Assembly: GCF_008642295.1 (NCBI RefSeq)
Contig: NZ_CP029190.1
Span: 2,838,501-2,902,500, forward strand
DNA from: Streptomyces venezuelae
GTDB lineage: Bacteria; Actinomycetota; Actinomycetes; Streptomycetales; Streptomycetaceae
Reading direction: 5' to 3'
DNA length: 64,000 nt
The notes beneath the pieces are model-generated. The model had not been told where the DNA came from, did no database searches, and was given only the letters and a program-made list of their open reading frames with translations. This document shows, piece after piece, positions 15,210 through 23,730 of this stretch (within the stretch, counting starts at the first letter, position 1; each line of letters opens with the position of its first letter). A program made the position numbers and the translations under genes.

Positions 15210-16459
15210 GCCGGGACGGACTGTTTCGTGTCCGGGGGCGGGGGCTCGTCGCCGCCGGACACGGCCAGCCAGGTGCCCAGCCCCGCGGCGGCGGCCAGCA
15301 CCAGCGCCGACACCGACAGCACCAGCCGCCGCTTCCGCGCCGCCTCCGCCCGGTGCCGGGCGGAGCCCGGCCGGTACCCGCCGGCCGGGCGCGGCACCCG
15401 GGCCGTGCCCAGCGCACCCCCCGCCAGCTCGTCCGGCCCCGGCACCCGCATCGACGTGTGCGTGTCCCGGTTCGAGTCCGTGGCGGAGCCCGGCACCAGC
15501 GGGACCACCCCGCGCCGCCGCTCCACCTCGGCCGGCGGTTCCTCCGCCATCGCCGATTCCGCCGGCTCCAGATCGTCCGGCTCGTCCACGTCCAGCGGCG
15601 GCATACCGGCCAGCAGCGGCAGCAGTTCCCGCAGCCGTACGGACATCTCGGAGGCCCGCAGCCGCGATGCCGGCCCCTTGGCCAGGCACTGGACGATCAG
15701 CTGCCACAGCTCGTCCGGGATACCGGGCAGCGGCACCACGGTCTCGGTGACATGGCGGCGCAGCACCGCCCCCGGGTGCCCGCCGCCGAACGGCGTGAAC
15801 CCGGCCAGCAGCTCGTACAGGACGGTGGCCAGGGCGTATATGTCCACCGCGGCGCGCGGCGGCAGCCCCTCGACGATCTCCGGAGCCAGATAGTCCGGGG
15901 TGCCGATGATCCGGGTGGGCTGCGCGGAGCGCGGGGCGCCCGGCGGCGGGCCCGCCCGCCGCGGGGAGTCGATCAGCTTGGCCACGCCGAAGTCGGTGAG
16001 CAGCGCCGGGTGGGCGCCGCCGGGGCCGAGCGGGCCCTGCATGTCGAGCAGCACGTTCTCCGGCTTGACGTCCCGGTGGACCACCCCGGCCGCATGGGCG
16101 GCGGCCAGCGCGTCGGCGACGTCGGCGACGATCGCGACGGCCGCCTCGGGGGCGAGCCGGCGCTCCCGGTCGAGCCGGGTGCGCAGGTCCGTGCCGCGCA
16201 CCAGGTCCATGACCAGGGCCAGGTCGTTGCCGTCGACGACGAGGTCGCGGACGGAGACCACATGCGGATGCTCCAGCCCGAGCAGCGCACTGCGTTCCTG
16301 GACGAACCGCCCCACCAGCTCCTGGTCGGACGCGAGGTCCTCGCGGAGGAGCTTGACGGCCACGGGCCCGTCCGGGCCCTCCCCGAGCCACACCGTGCCG
16401 GCACTGCCGCGTCCAAGGATCTGGTGGGCGGTGTACCGGCTGCCGATCTTCCGTGCCAC
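15200..16459 (-). CDS. pkaB: Ser/Thr protein kinase, PkaB-like
   Basis: A 419-residue Hanks-type kinase from GTG 16459 with GGGAG upstream. The glycine loop is GRGSAGTVW (16-24), the ATP lysine is K36 (VAVKLL), the catalytic loop is HRDVKPENVLLD (Asp near 131), the DFG is TDFGVAKL, and the activation segment ends GTPDYLAPE. A linker of about 100 residues leads to one transmembrane segment (LVLSVSALVLAAAAGLGTWLAV, split here by no charge) and a very short extracellular tail without a sensor domain. It lies immediately downstream of a second kinase gene on the same strand, matching the pkaA-pkaB pair I recall from Streptomyces; the symbol rests on that synteny. Confidence 0.9.
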   Translation of the reverse strand: MARKIGSRYTAHQILGRGSAGTVWLGEGPDGPVAVKLLREDLASDQELVGRFVQERSALLGLEHPHVVSVRDLVVDGNDLALVMDLVRGTDLRTRLDRERRLAPEAAVAIVADVADALAAAHAAGVVHRDVKPENVLLDMQGPLGPGGAHPALLTDFGVAKLIDSPRRAGPPPGAPRSAQPTRIIGTPDYLAPEIVEGLPPRAAVDIYALATVLYELLAGFTPFGGGHPGAVLRRHVTETVVPLPGIPDELWQLIVQCLAKGPASRLRASEMSVRLRELLPLLAGMPPLDVDEPDDLEPAESAMAEEPPAEVERRRGVVPLVPGSATDSNRDTHTSMRVPGPDELAGGALGTARVPRPAGGYRPGSARHRAEAARKRRLVLSVSALVLAAAAGLGTWLAVSGGDEPPPPDTKQSVPARP

Positions 16460-16604
16460 GACTGCTCCCTCAGCGGCTGGCGTACGCCCCAAAGCTACGC
16501 GTCCGGGTGAGGGTTCGAGGCCACTAGGGGCCTCGATTCGCGACGACCTTCACTTCTGCGGGCGAAATCGTGCCCTGGATGTCGACAAATCCACGTACTC
16601 GGCG

Positions 16605-18413
16605 CTACGGAGTGCCGGAGCCACTGCCTCCGCCGGTGCCGCCGGTGCCGCCGTCGCCGCTGCTGCCGATGTCACCGATCCAGTCGACGACGCCGGAGCC
16701 CCAGGACCACAGCTGGTCCCACCAGCCCTTGCCGGTGCCGACCCACTCCTGGAGCCCGGTGAACTCCCAGATCAGCCAGCCGGCCACGACAAACAGCACG
16801 ATCATGAACAAGCAGCCCTTGAGGCAGCCGAGGCCCGGAATCCGCATCGGGTTGGCGCTGCGGCGCGGCTCGCGCGGGGCACGGGGCTCCCGCGGCGCGG
16901 GCTGCTGCGGCGGCGGTGCCGGCGGCTGGTACTGCGGCTGGTGGGGCTGCGGCTGCGGGCGCTGCGGCTGCTGGTACGCCTGGGGCGGCGGCTGCGGCTG
17001 GTAGTGCTGCGGCGGCGGAGGCGCGTACTGCTGGTGCGGCTGCTGGTACGCCTGCGGCGGGGGCTGCTGCTGGTAGTGCTGCGGCGGCGGGGGCGCCTGC
17101 CGGTACTGCTGGGGCTGCTGAGGCTGCTGCTGCCGGGGCCGCCGGGACCCCGGCTCCTGGTAGGGCGGGGCCGCGGGCGGCGCCTGGCGCTGCGGGCGCC
17201 GGCGCAGCGGGTCCTCGCTGGGGTCCAGGTACTGGATCTGGGTCTGCTCGTTCCGGTCCCGGGCGGCCTGCAGCTGGGACTGCCACGGGTGCGGCGAGTC
17301 CGGACGCTGTACGGGCGGCATCACCGCGGTGGGGTCCGCGGCCGGGGCACCGGAGCCGCCGGGGCCGCCGGTGCTCGGCAGCACCGAGGTGGCGTCGTTC
17401 GCTCCGACCGGAGGCAGCACGCTGGTCGCGCCGTTCGGGTCGTACGCACCCATCGGGGACGCGGCCCCGGACGGCAGCACCTGCGTCGGGTCGGCGGCAC
17501 CCGGGGTCTCGGGGACCGGCGCCGGCGAGGGGTCGGGGGCGAGCAGCGCGCCGACCCCGAGGGCGGCCTCGACATCGGCCGGGGCGGAGTGCACGCCGAT
17601 GCCGGCGGCGACCACGCGCAGGCCGCGGGCCAGGCTCTCGGCGCTGGGGCGCTCCCCCGGCTCCTTGCGCAGGCAGCGCTCGATGACCGTCCACAGCGGC
17701 TCGGGCACGGTGGACGGGCGCTGCGGCTCCTCGCTGAGGTGGCGGTGGAGCACCTCCAGGGCAGTGCCGCCGGCGAACGGCGGGCGGCCGGTCACCAGCT
17801 CGTACAGCAGGATGCCGGCGCCGTAGATGTCGACCGCGGAGGTCTGCGGGCGGCCTTCGGCCGACTCGGGGGCCACATAGGCGGGGGTGCCGACGAACTC
17901 ATGGGTGCGGGTCAGGCCCGGGGAGTCGGCCAGCCGGGCGATCCCGAAGTCGGTGAGCATCGGGCGCATCTGCCCGTCGCTCTCGTCCAGCAGCACGTTG
18001 GCGGGCTTCAGGTCGCGGTGGACCACCCCGTCGGCGTGGCTGGCGGCGAGCGCGTCCGCGATCTGGGCGGTCAGCAGGCTGGCTGCGACCGGGGTGAGCG
18101 GGCCGTTCTCCCGGATGTACTTGTGCAGGTCCGGGCCCTCGACCAGGTCCATGACGAGGGCAAGGAGATCACCCTCCACGACGAGGTCGCGGGTGCGGAC
18201 GATATTGGCGTGGGTCAGGCGGAGCAGAACCGAGCGCTCCCGCAGGAAGCGCATGACGATGTCGGCGTCGTTGGCGAGCTCTTCCTTGAGGACCTTGATG
18301 GCGACGATCTCGCCGGATCCGGCGGTGTCCTGCTGGCGCGCACGCCAGACGGTGCCCGTGGCGCCGCGTCCGAGCGGCTCCTCGAGCAGGTACTTGCTGC
18401 CGACTGGCCGCAC
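16605..18413 (-). CDS. pkaA: Ser/Thr protein kinase, PkaA-like, with Gln/Pro-rich linker
   Basis: A 602-residue kinase from GTG 18413 with GGGGAG upstream. The glycine loop is GRGATGTVW (15-23), the ATP lysine is K40, the catalytic loop is HRDLKPANVLLDE, then TDFGIARL and GTPAYVAPES. The linker (about 285-515) contains TSVLP and TAVMPP motifs that could be phosphosites. It ends in a Gln/Pro/Tyr block where a unit starting PPPPQHYQ recurs. One membrane segment (about 527-547) precedes a tryptophan- and glycine-rich extracellular tail with no PASTA or other known sensor. The FHA-ATPase gene lies divergently upstream and is a plausible phosphorylation-dependent partner. Confidence 0.92.
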   Translation of the reverse strand: MRPVGSKYLLEEPLGRGATGTVWRARQQDTAGSGEIVAIKVLKEELANDADIVMRFLRERSVLLRLTHANIVRTRDLVVEGDLLALVMDLVEGPDLHKYIRENGPLTPVAASLLTAQIADALAASHADGVVHRDLKPANVLLDESDGQMRPMLTDFGIARLADSPGLTRTHEFVGTPAYVAPESAEGRPQTSAVDIYGAGILLYELVTGRPPFAGGTALEVLHRHLSEEPQRPSTVPEPLWTVIERCLRKEPGERPSAESLARGLRVVAAGIGVHSAPADVEAALGVGALLAPDPSPAPVPETPGAADPTQVLPSGAASPMGAYDPNGATSVLPPVGANDATSVLPSTGGPGGSGAPAADPTAVMPPVQRPDSPHPWQSQLQAARDRNEQTQIQYLDPSEDPLRRRPQRQAPPAAPPYQEPGSRRPRQQQPQQPQQYRQAPPPPQHYQQQPPPQAYQQPHQQYAPPPPQHYQPQPPPQAYQQPQRPQPQPHQPQYQPPAPPPQQPAPREPRAPREPRRSANPMRIPGLGCLKGCLFMIVLFVVAGWLIWEFTGLQEWVGTGKGWWDQLWSWGSGVVDWIGDIGSSGDGGTGGTGGGSGSGTP

Positions 18414-18804
18414 GCTCGCGCTCCCCTGCTGTTGCTGTTCTGCTGTTTTGCTGTCGGCCCACTTTAGGGGGTGTCCCCCGGATAGACGCGGGGCGCGGAC
18501 GGTTGGTTGCCGTACGTATGTGCGAAGGGTGAGGTTTGGCGGGTATGCCGCAGGCGGTTTACGTCCGGATTTGCGCGACGAATCGATCTTTCAAGATCAC
18601 TTGTTGGCGGGTGCCGGGCGTGTTGTCGGCGGCAGGTGCGAGGATGCACCCAGTACGGAACGACGGGGCGGGAGCCCGGCGTTCCGGCAGACCTGACCGG
18701 ACGGACGCGTCCGCGCCGGGTGGGGGGCGGACCGGGCAGCGATGGCCGGTCGTCCGTGTCCCGCCGGGCGCCGTACGCACCGCGCAGAAGGGACCGCGTC
18801 GGCG
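18414..18804. other. Divergent promoter region between pkaA and the FHA-ATPase gene
   Basis: A 391-bp gap without a convincing gene. It has a comparatively AT-rich stretch (GACGAATCGATCTTTCAAGA, 18578-18597), probably promoter sequence for one of the two divergent genes, but I could not pick a reliable -35/-10 pair. An in-frame ATG at 18742 would lengthen the FHA protein by 21 residues. Confidence 0.5.
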
Positions 18805-21800
18805 ATGCAGATCCGGCTGACCGTCATCGGGCCGCGCAACGGCCACCAGACCGCGCCCGCGACCTGTGACGTGCTCGTCACCGCGCCCGTCGGCACCCCG
18901 CTGTCCGCGGTGGCCTCCGGCCTGGCCGCGACCGTCGGCGGCCCGGACACCGGGGGCACGGTGATCCTCTACGCCGGTACGGAACGGCTCGATCCGCAGC
19001 GCCGGATCCTCGGCGAACCCCCGCTGGTGGACGGGGCGGTACTGGCCCTGCACGCGCCGGTCCCGGAAGCCGAGTGCGCCTCGCTGCCCGGCTCCACGGC
19101 CCAGCTCCACGTGGTGGCGGGGCCGGACGCGGGCGGGGTCCATCTGCTGCACCCCGGCCGCATCCGCATCGGGCGGTCCGGCGAGGCGGATGTCCCGCTG
19201 GACGATCCGGACGTGTCGCGGCTGCACTGCGCGGTGGTGGTGGGCGAGGACGGGCGGGTCGGCGTCGCGGACCTCGGCTCGACGAACGGCACGACGGTGG
19301 ACGGCACGGCGGTCGGCACGGAACCGGTGCTGCTGCCCCCGGGCGCACTGCTCCGCCTCGGCGAAACCACCCTCCTCCTGACCCCGTCCACCCACCCCCC
19401 ACTCCCCCTCACCCCGGACGCAGAGGGCCACCTGGCCCTCCCCGGCAGGGCCGGGACGTACGCGGGGCCCGGCGCAGCCGGGGCAGACGGCGCCGCCGCA
19501 CCCGGCACCGGCCGCCCCGGCCAACCGGCCCCCGCCCGGGCCGCAGGCCCCGCCACCGGCGCAGCCGGAGCGTACGCCGAGCCCGGCGCAGCCGGGGCAC
19601 CCGGCACCGGCGGAGCCGAGGCGCCCGCCGCGCCCGGCGGGCCCGGGCCGTACGGCTCCGGCCGCCCCGGCCAACCGGCCCCCGGCACAGCCGGGCCTGG
19701 CGGGCCCGGGGCCTACGGCTCCACCGCACCCGGCACGGGCCGGCCGGGCGGACCCGGCCAACCGGCCCCCGGCACAGCCGGGCCCACAGGCCCCGCACAG
19801 CCCGCCCCGGGCGCAGCCGCTGCGCCCGCAGCCCCCGCCCGCGCCGCAGGCCCCGCCACCGGCGCAGCCGGGGCGACCGCGGGGTCCGGGGCAGCCGGCC
19901 CGTACGCCGCGCCCAGCGCGGGCCACAGCCCTGGCGCAGCCGGAGCCGCAGGCCACGGCATGGGCCGGGCGGGCTCCGGCGGAGCCGGGGCATACGCCGA
20001 GCCCGGTGCAGCCGGGGCGTACGGCGGGCCCGGCGGGGCCGCGGCACCCGGACCGAACGCCCCAGGCGGAGCCATGGTGCGGAAGGTGCGGCGCGGCCTC
20101 GGCGCCTGGGCCCGGAAGTGGGTCGGGCGGGAGGAGTTCGACGAGGCGGCGGACGCCGTGGCCGCCGAGGCCGAGGCCGAGTGCCTGCCCGGCGGCGACA
20201 ACCCCGCCGCGCTCCTGCTCGCCGCGCTCGGCCCCACCGCCCGGCTCTGGGCGCGGGACCCCGCCACGGCACTCAGCGCCGGGCTCGGCGCCGGCAGCCG
20301 GGTCTCGCTGCGCGAAGCCGGGGCGCTCGGGCTGGCCGGGCCGCGGGCCCGGCTGACCGGGCTGGCCCGGTCGGTCGTGGCCCAGCTCGCCGCCCTGCAC
20401 TCCCCCGCCGAGCTGGAGATCGTCCTGCTCGCCACCGACCGCGCCCGCCCCGTCCCCGACCGGGTCCGGGACTGGGCCTGGCTCGGCTGGCTCCCGCACA
20501 CCCGCCCCGCCCACGGCCAGGACTGCCGGCTGCTGCTCGCCTACGACCGCGAACAGGCCGCCGCCCGCACCGCCGAGCTGACCCGCCGCCTGGACGACGG
20601 CCCGCTCGGCGCCCACTGGGCCGCCGCCGAGCCGGAGGCCGTCCGGCAGGCCGCCGCCGCGTACGACGGCCCGTACACCCTGGTCGTACTGGACGGGGAC
20701 CCCGGCCCCGGCCCGCTGCGGGACCTGACCGGCCGGCTGGCCTCGCACGGCCCCGCCGCCGGGATCCATCTGCTGTGCCTGGCCGAGGCGCCCGCCGCCA
20801 CCCCCGCCTCCACCGTCGAGGAGTCCTTCGAGGCGGCCTGCGCCGCCTCCCCCGCCTTCCGCGACTGCGGTGCCGTCGCCCTGCTCAGCGGGGACGTGGC
20901 CACCACGGTCCGGAGTTTCCCGGTCAGCGGCGGCCGGCTGGTCGGTCACGGCCGGGGCGCCACCGCCGATGCCGTGTCCGCGGCCTGGGCGGAGCGGTTC
21001 GCCCGCGCCCTGGCCCCGCTCCGCCCGGAGGCCGGCACGCCCGGCCCGGACCCCCGCCCGGCCACCGCCGCCGCGCTGCCGCAGACTTCGCGGCTGCTGG
21101 ACGAGCTGGGCCTGGCCCGGGCCACCCCGGCCTCGCTGATGGCCCGCTGGGCAGCCGCCACCGACCAGGGGCAGGCGGTCGGCGGCCTGGCCGAGGTGAT
21201 CCTCGGCAGCGGGCTGCGCGGGCCGGTCGGGGCCGAGCTGGTGGCCGACGGGCCGCACCTGCTGATCGAGGGCCCGCCCGGCAGCGGGCGGACCGAACTG
21301 CTCCGCTCCGTCGCCGCCTCGCTGTCCTCCGCCGCCCGCCCGGACCGGCTCGGACTGGTGCTGCTGGACGGGTCCGGCGGCGAGCGCGGCGAGGGCCTCG
21401 CGCCCTGTACCGAGCTGCCGCACGTCTCGGCGCATCTGGTCGCCTCCGACCCGCTGCGCATGCGCGAGTTCGCGCAGGCCCTCGGCGCCGAGCTGAAGCG
21501 CCGGTCGGAGCTGCTGGACGGGGTGCCGTTCAGCGAGTGGCACGCCCGCCGTGAACTCTCCGACCGCATGATCGCCCCCCGCCAGCCCAGCCCCGGCGAG
21601 CACCGCAACAACAGCGGCAGCGGCGGCAACAGCAACAGCGGCGATCTGGACCCGCAGCGCTCGGGCACCCTGCGGCTGCGGGCCACCGCCGTCCGCACCG
21701 AACCGGCGCCCGGCCCGAGCCCGCTGCCCCGGCTGGTGGTCCTGGTGGACGACTTCGACGCACTGGTCGCGCCCGCGCTCGGCAGTACCGGCCGGCCGGC

Positions 21801-22227
21801 CGCCGGTTCGGTGGTCCGCGCCCTGGAGGCGGTGGCCCGGGAGGGCGCCCGGCTCGGGGTGCACCTGGTGGCCACCAGCGCCCGTCCGGAGCGCACCGCC
21901 GGCACCGAACCGGCCCGGCTGGCGCGGCTCCGGGTGGAGCTCGACGCTCCGGACCAGCCCGGCCCCGGCCGCGGCCTGCTGTGGTTCCCGGACGGCCGGA
22001 GCGTTCCCTTCCAGGGCGGCCGGGTGACCGGCCGGATCCCGCGGACCGCCACCCAGCGGCCGACGGTGGTGCCGGTGGAATGGGAGCGGATGGGTGATCC
22101 GCCGGCCCGCCGTCCGGTGCGCGAGCTGGGCAACGGCCCGACCGATCTCGCCCTGCTGGCCAGTGCCCTGGACCGGGCCTCGCACCTGGTCTCGGCGATA
22201 CCCGTGCTGTTCCCGCCCGCCCCGTAG
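18805..22227 (+). CDS. FHA-domain protein fused to an FtsK/SpoIIIE-like ATPase
   Basis: About 1140 residues from ATG 18805 (MQIRLTVIGPRNG). An N-terminal ubiquitin-like region (about 1-85) precedes an FHA domain (about 112-185) with its phosphothreonine-binding motif (IRIGRSGEADVPL, SRLHCAVV, LGSTNGTTVDG). Residues about 200-425 are a low-complexity Ala/Gly/Pro linker built from repeated GAAG/PGTAGP-like units. The C-terminal half carries FtsK/SpoIIIE/EccC-like ATPase features: Walker A GPPGSGRTE near 823, then the DGSGGERGEGL region, and Walker B LVVLVDDFDAL near 978. No transmembrane segment is obvious. Two Ser/Thr kinases sit divergently upstream. The substrate may be protein or DNA; unknown. 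Confidence 0.8.
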   Translation: MQIRLTVIGPRNGHQTAPATCDVLVTAPVGTPLSAVASGLAATVGGPDTGGTVILYAGTERLDPQRRILGEPPLVDGAVLALHAPVPEAECASLPGSTAQLHVVAGPDAGGVHLLHPGRIRIGRSGEADVPLDDPDVSRLHCAVVVGEDGRVGVADLGSTNGTTVDGTAVGTEPVLLPPGALLRLGETTLLLTPSTHPPLPLTPDAEGHLALPGRAGTYAGPGAAGADGAAAPGTGRPGQPAPARAAGPATGAAGAYAEPGAAGAPGTGGAEAPAAPGGPGPYGSGRPGQPAPGTAGPGGPGAYGSTAPGTGRPGGPGQPAPGTAGPTGPAQPAPGAAAAPAAPARAAGPATGAAGATAGSGAAGPYAAPSAGHSPGAAGAAGHGMGRAGSGGAGAYAEPGAAGAYGGPGGAAAPGPNAPGGAMVRKVRRGLGAWARKWVGREEFDEAADAVAAEAEAECLPGGDNPAALLLAALGPTARLWARDPATALSAGLGAGSRVSLREAGALGLAGPRARLTGLARSVVAQLAALHSPAELEIVLLATDRARPVPDRVRDWAWLGWLPHTRPAHGQDCRLLLAYDREQAAARTAELTRRLDDGPLGAHWAAAEPEAVRQAAAAYDGPYTLVVLDGDPGPGPLRDLTGRLASHGPAAGIHLLCLAEAPAATPASTVEESFEAACAASPAFRDCGAVALLSGDVATTVRSFPVSGGRLVGHGRGATADAVSAAWAERFARALAPLRPEAGTPGPDPRPATAAALPQTSRLLDELGLARATPASLMARWAAATDQGQAVGGLAEVILGSGLRGPVGAELVADGPHLLIEGPPGSGRTELLRSVAASLSSAARPDRLGLVLLDGSGGERGEGLAPCTELPHVSAHLVASDPLRMREFAQALGAELKRRSELLDGVPFSEWHARRELSDRMIAPRQPSPGEHRNNSGSGGNSNSGDLDPQRSGTLRLRATAVRTEPAPGPSPLPRLVVLVDDFDALVAPALGSTGRPAAGSVVRALEAVAREGARLGVHLVATSARPERTAGTEPARLARLRVELDAPDQPGPGRGLLWFPDGRSVPFQGGRVTGRIPRTATQRPTVVPVEWERMGDPPARRPVRELGNGPTDLALLASALDRASHLVSAIPVLFPPAP

Positions 22228-22296
22228 GAGGCGCCGGCGGGGGCCACGCGGTATTGCGGGCCGCATGCGTGACGGCGTAGACCTTGTGGCACGGAA

Positions 22297-22331
22297 CACA
22301 CCACGGGCACTTCACTGGCACACCACGGGCA
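22297..22331. promoter_or_regulatory. Two 13-bp direct repeats upstream of the ABC operon
   Basis: CACACCACGGGCA occurs at 22297-22309 and again at 22319-22331, exactly 22 bp apart (two helical turns), just before the ribosome-binding site of the solute-binding protein. This is a candidate operator. It could also be a chance duplication. Confidence 0.4.
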
Positions 22332-22345
22332 TCGGGGGCACAGCC

Positions 22346-23725
22346 ATGCGCAACCGCGGACGAAGCCGTACGACGACGCACGCCTGGGTGGCGATGGCCG
22401 CCCTGGGCGCACTCGCGCTGACCGCCTGCGGCGGGGACGGCGGGGACGGCGGCACCGGGAAGGAGGGCAGCACCCCCTCGGGCGGTGCGGCCCGGCCCGG
22501 CGGGGTCGAATTACCCTCCCTGGCAGGGGAGAAGATCGAGGTCGCGGCCGTCTGGACGGGCCCCGAACAGGCCAACTTCACCAAGGTGCTCAAGGAGTTC
22601 GAGAAGCGCACCGGGGCCACCGTCACCTTCGTGCCGGCCCAGGACCCCATCGTGACCTTCCTCGGTACCAAGGTCGCGGGCGGGCAGCCGCCGGACGTGG
22701 CGCTGCTGCCGCAGGTCGGGGCACTGGTCTCGGCCGTGCAGAACAAGTGGGCGCAGCCGGTGGGGCCCGCGGCCCAGGCCCAGCTCGACAAGAACTACTC
22801 GCCGGGCTGGAAGTCCCTGGGCGCGGTCGGCGGCACCCAGTACGGGGTGTACTACAAGGCGGCCAACAAATCCCTGGTCTGGTACAACGCGAAGGCCTTC
22901 GAGGCGGCCGGGGCGAAGGTCCCCAAGACCTGGAAGGAGTTCCTGGCCACCGCCGAGACCTTGTCGGCCTCCGGCATCCCGGCCGTGTCGGTCGGCGGTG
23001 CGGACGGCTGGACCCTCACCGACTGGTTCGAGAACATCTATCTCTCCCAGGCGGGTCCGGAAAAGTACGACAAGCTGGCCAAGCACGAGATCAAGTGGAC
23101 GGACGACAGCGTCAAGCAGGCCCTGACCACCCTCGGTGAGCTGTTCGGCCGCAAGGACTATCTGGCGGGCGGCCAGACCGGGGCGCTGGCCACCGAGTTC
23201 CCCAAGTCGGTGACGCAGACCTTCACCGGCGGCGACCAGCCGGCCGCGGCGATGGTCTTCGAGGGCGACTTCGTCGCGGTGAACATCGCCCAGACCGATG
23301 CGAAGATCGGCGAGGACGCGCTGGTGTTCCCGTTCCCGGCGGTCGGCGCGAAAGCCCCGGTGGTCTCGGGCGGCGATGTGGCGGTGGCGCTCAAGCCCTC
23401 GAAGGGTGCGCAGGCCCTGCTGACCTTCCTGGCCTCGGCGGATGCGGCGGAGATCCAGGCCGCCGAGGGCGGTTTCGTCTCACCCAACAAGTCGGTGCGG
23501 CCCGAGGCGTATCCGAACGACATCCAGCGGGAGATCGCCAAGGCGCTGATCGCGGCGGGCGACGACTTCCGGTTCGACATGTCCGACCAGGCCCCGGCGT
23601 CCTTCGGCGGCACGCCGGGCGCGGGTGAGTGGAAGGCGCTCCAGGACTTCCTGAAGAACCCGGCCGATGTGGCCGGTACGCAGGCCCGGCTGGAGTCCGA
23701 CGCGGCCAAGGCCTTCGGGAACTGA
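22346..23725 (+). CDS. Sugar-type ABC transporter solute-binding lipoprotein
   Basis: A 459-residue extracellular binding protein of the family-1 (carbohydrate) type. The signal peptide ends in the lipobox LTAC with the lipidated Cys at 28, then a Gly/Ser-rich tether. The body has the expected features (VAAVWTGPEQANFTKVLKEFEKRTGATV, GGQPPDVALLPQ, KSLVWYNAKAFEAAGAKVPKTW). It starts a three-gene operon with two permeases and no ATPase, so it probably uses a shared MsiK-type ATPase encoded elsewhere, as is usual in Streptomyces. The substrate is unknown, most likely a sugar or oligosaccharide. Confidence 0.9.
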   Translation: MRNRGRSRTTTHAWVAMAALGALALTACGGDGGDGGTGKEGSTPSGGAARPGGVELPSLAGEKIEVAAVWTGPEQANFTKVLKEFEKRTGATVTFVPAQDPIVTFLGTKVAGGQPPDVALLPQVGALVSAVQNKWAQPVGPAAQAQLDKNYSPGWKSLGAVGGTQYGVYYKAANKSLVWYNAKAFEAAGAKVPKTWKEFLATAETLSASGIPAVSVGGADGWTLTDWFENIYLSQAGPEKYDKLAKHEIKWTDDSVKQALTTLGELFGRKDYLAGGQTGALATEFPKSVTQTFTGGDQPAAAMVFEGDFVAVNIAQTDAKIGEDALVFPFPAVGAKAPVVSGGDVAVALKPSKGAQALLTFLASADAAEIQAAEGGFVSPNKSVRPEAYPNDIQREIAKALIAAGDDFRFDMSDQAPASFGGTPGAGEWKALQDFLKNPADVAGTQARLESDAAKAFGN

Positions 23726-23730
23726 TCCCG

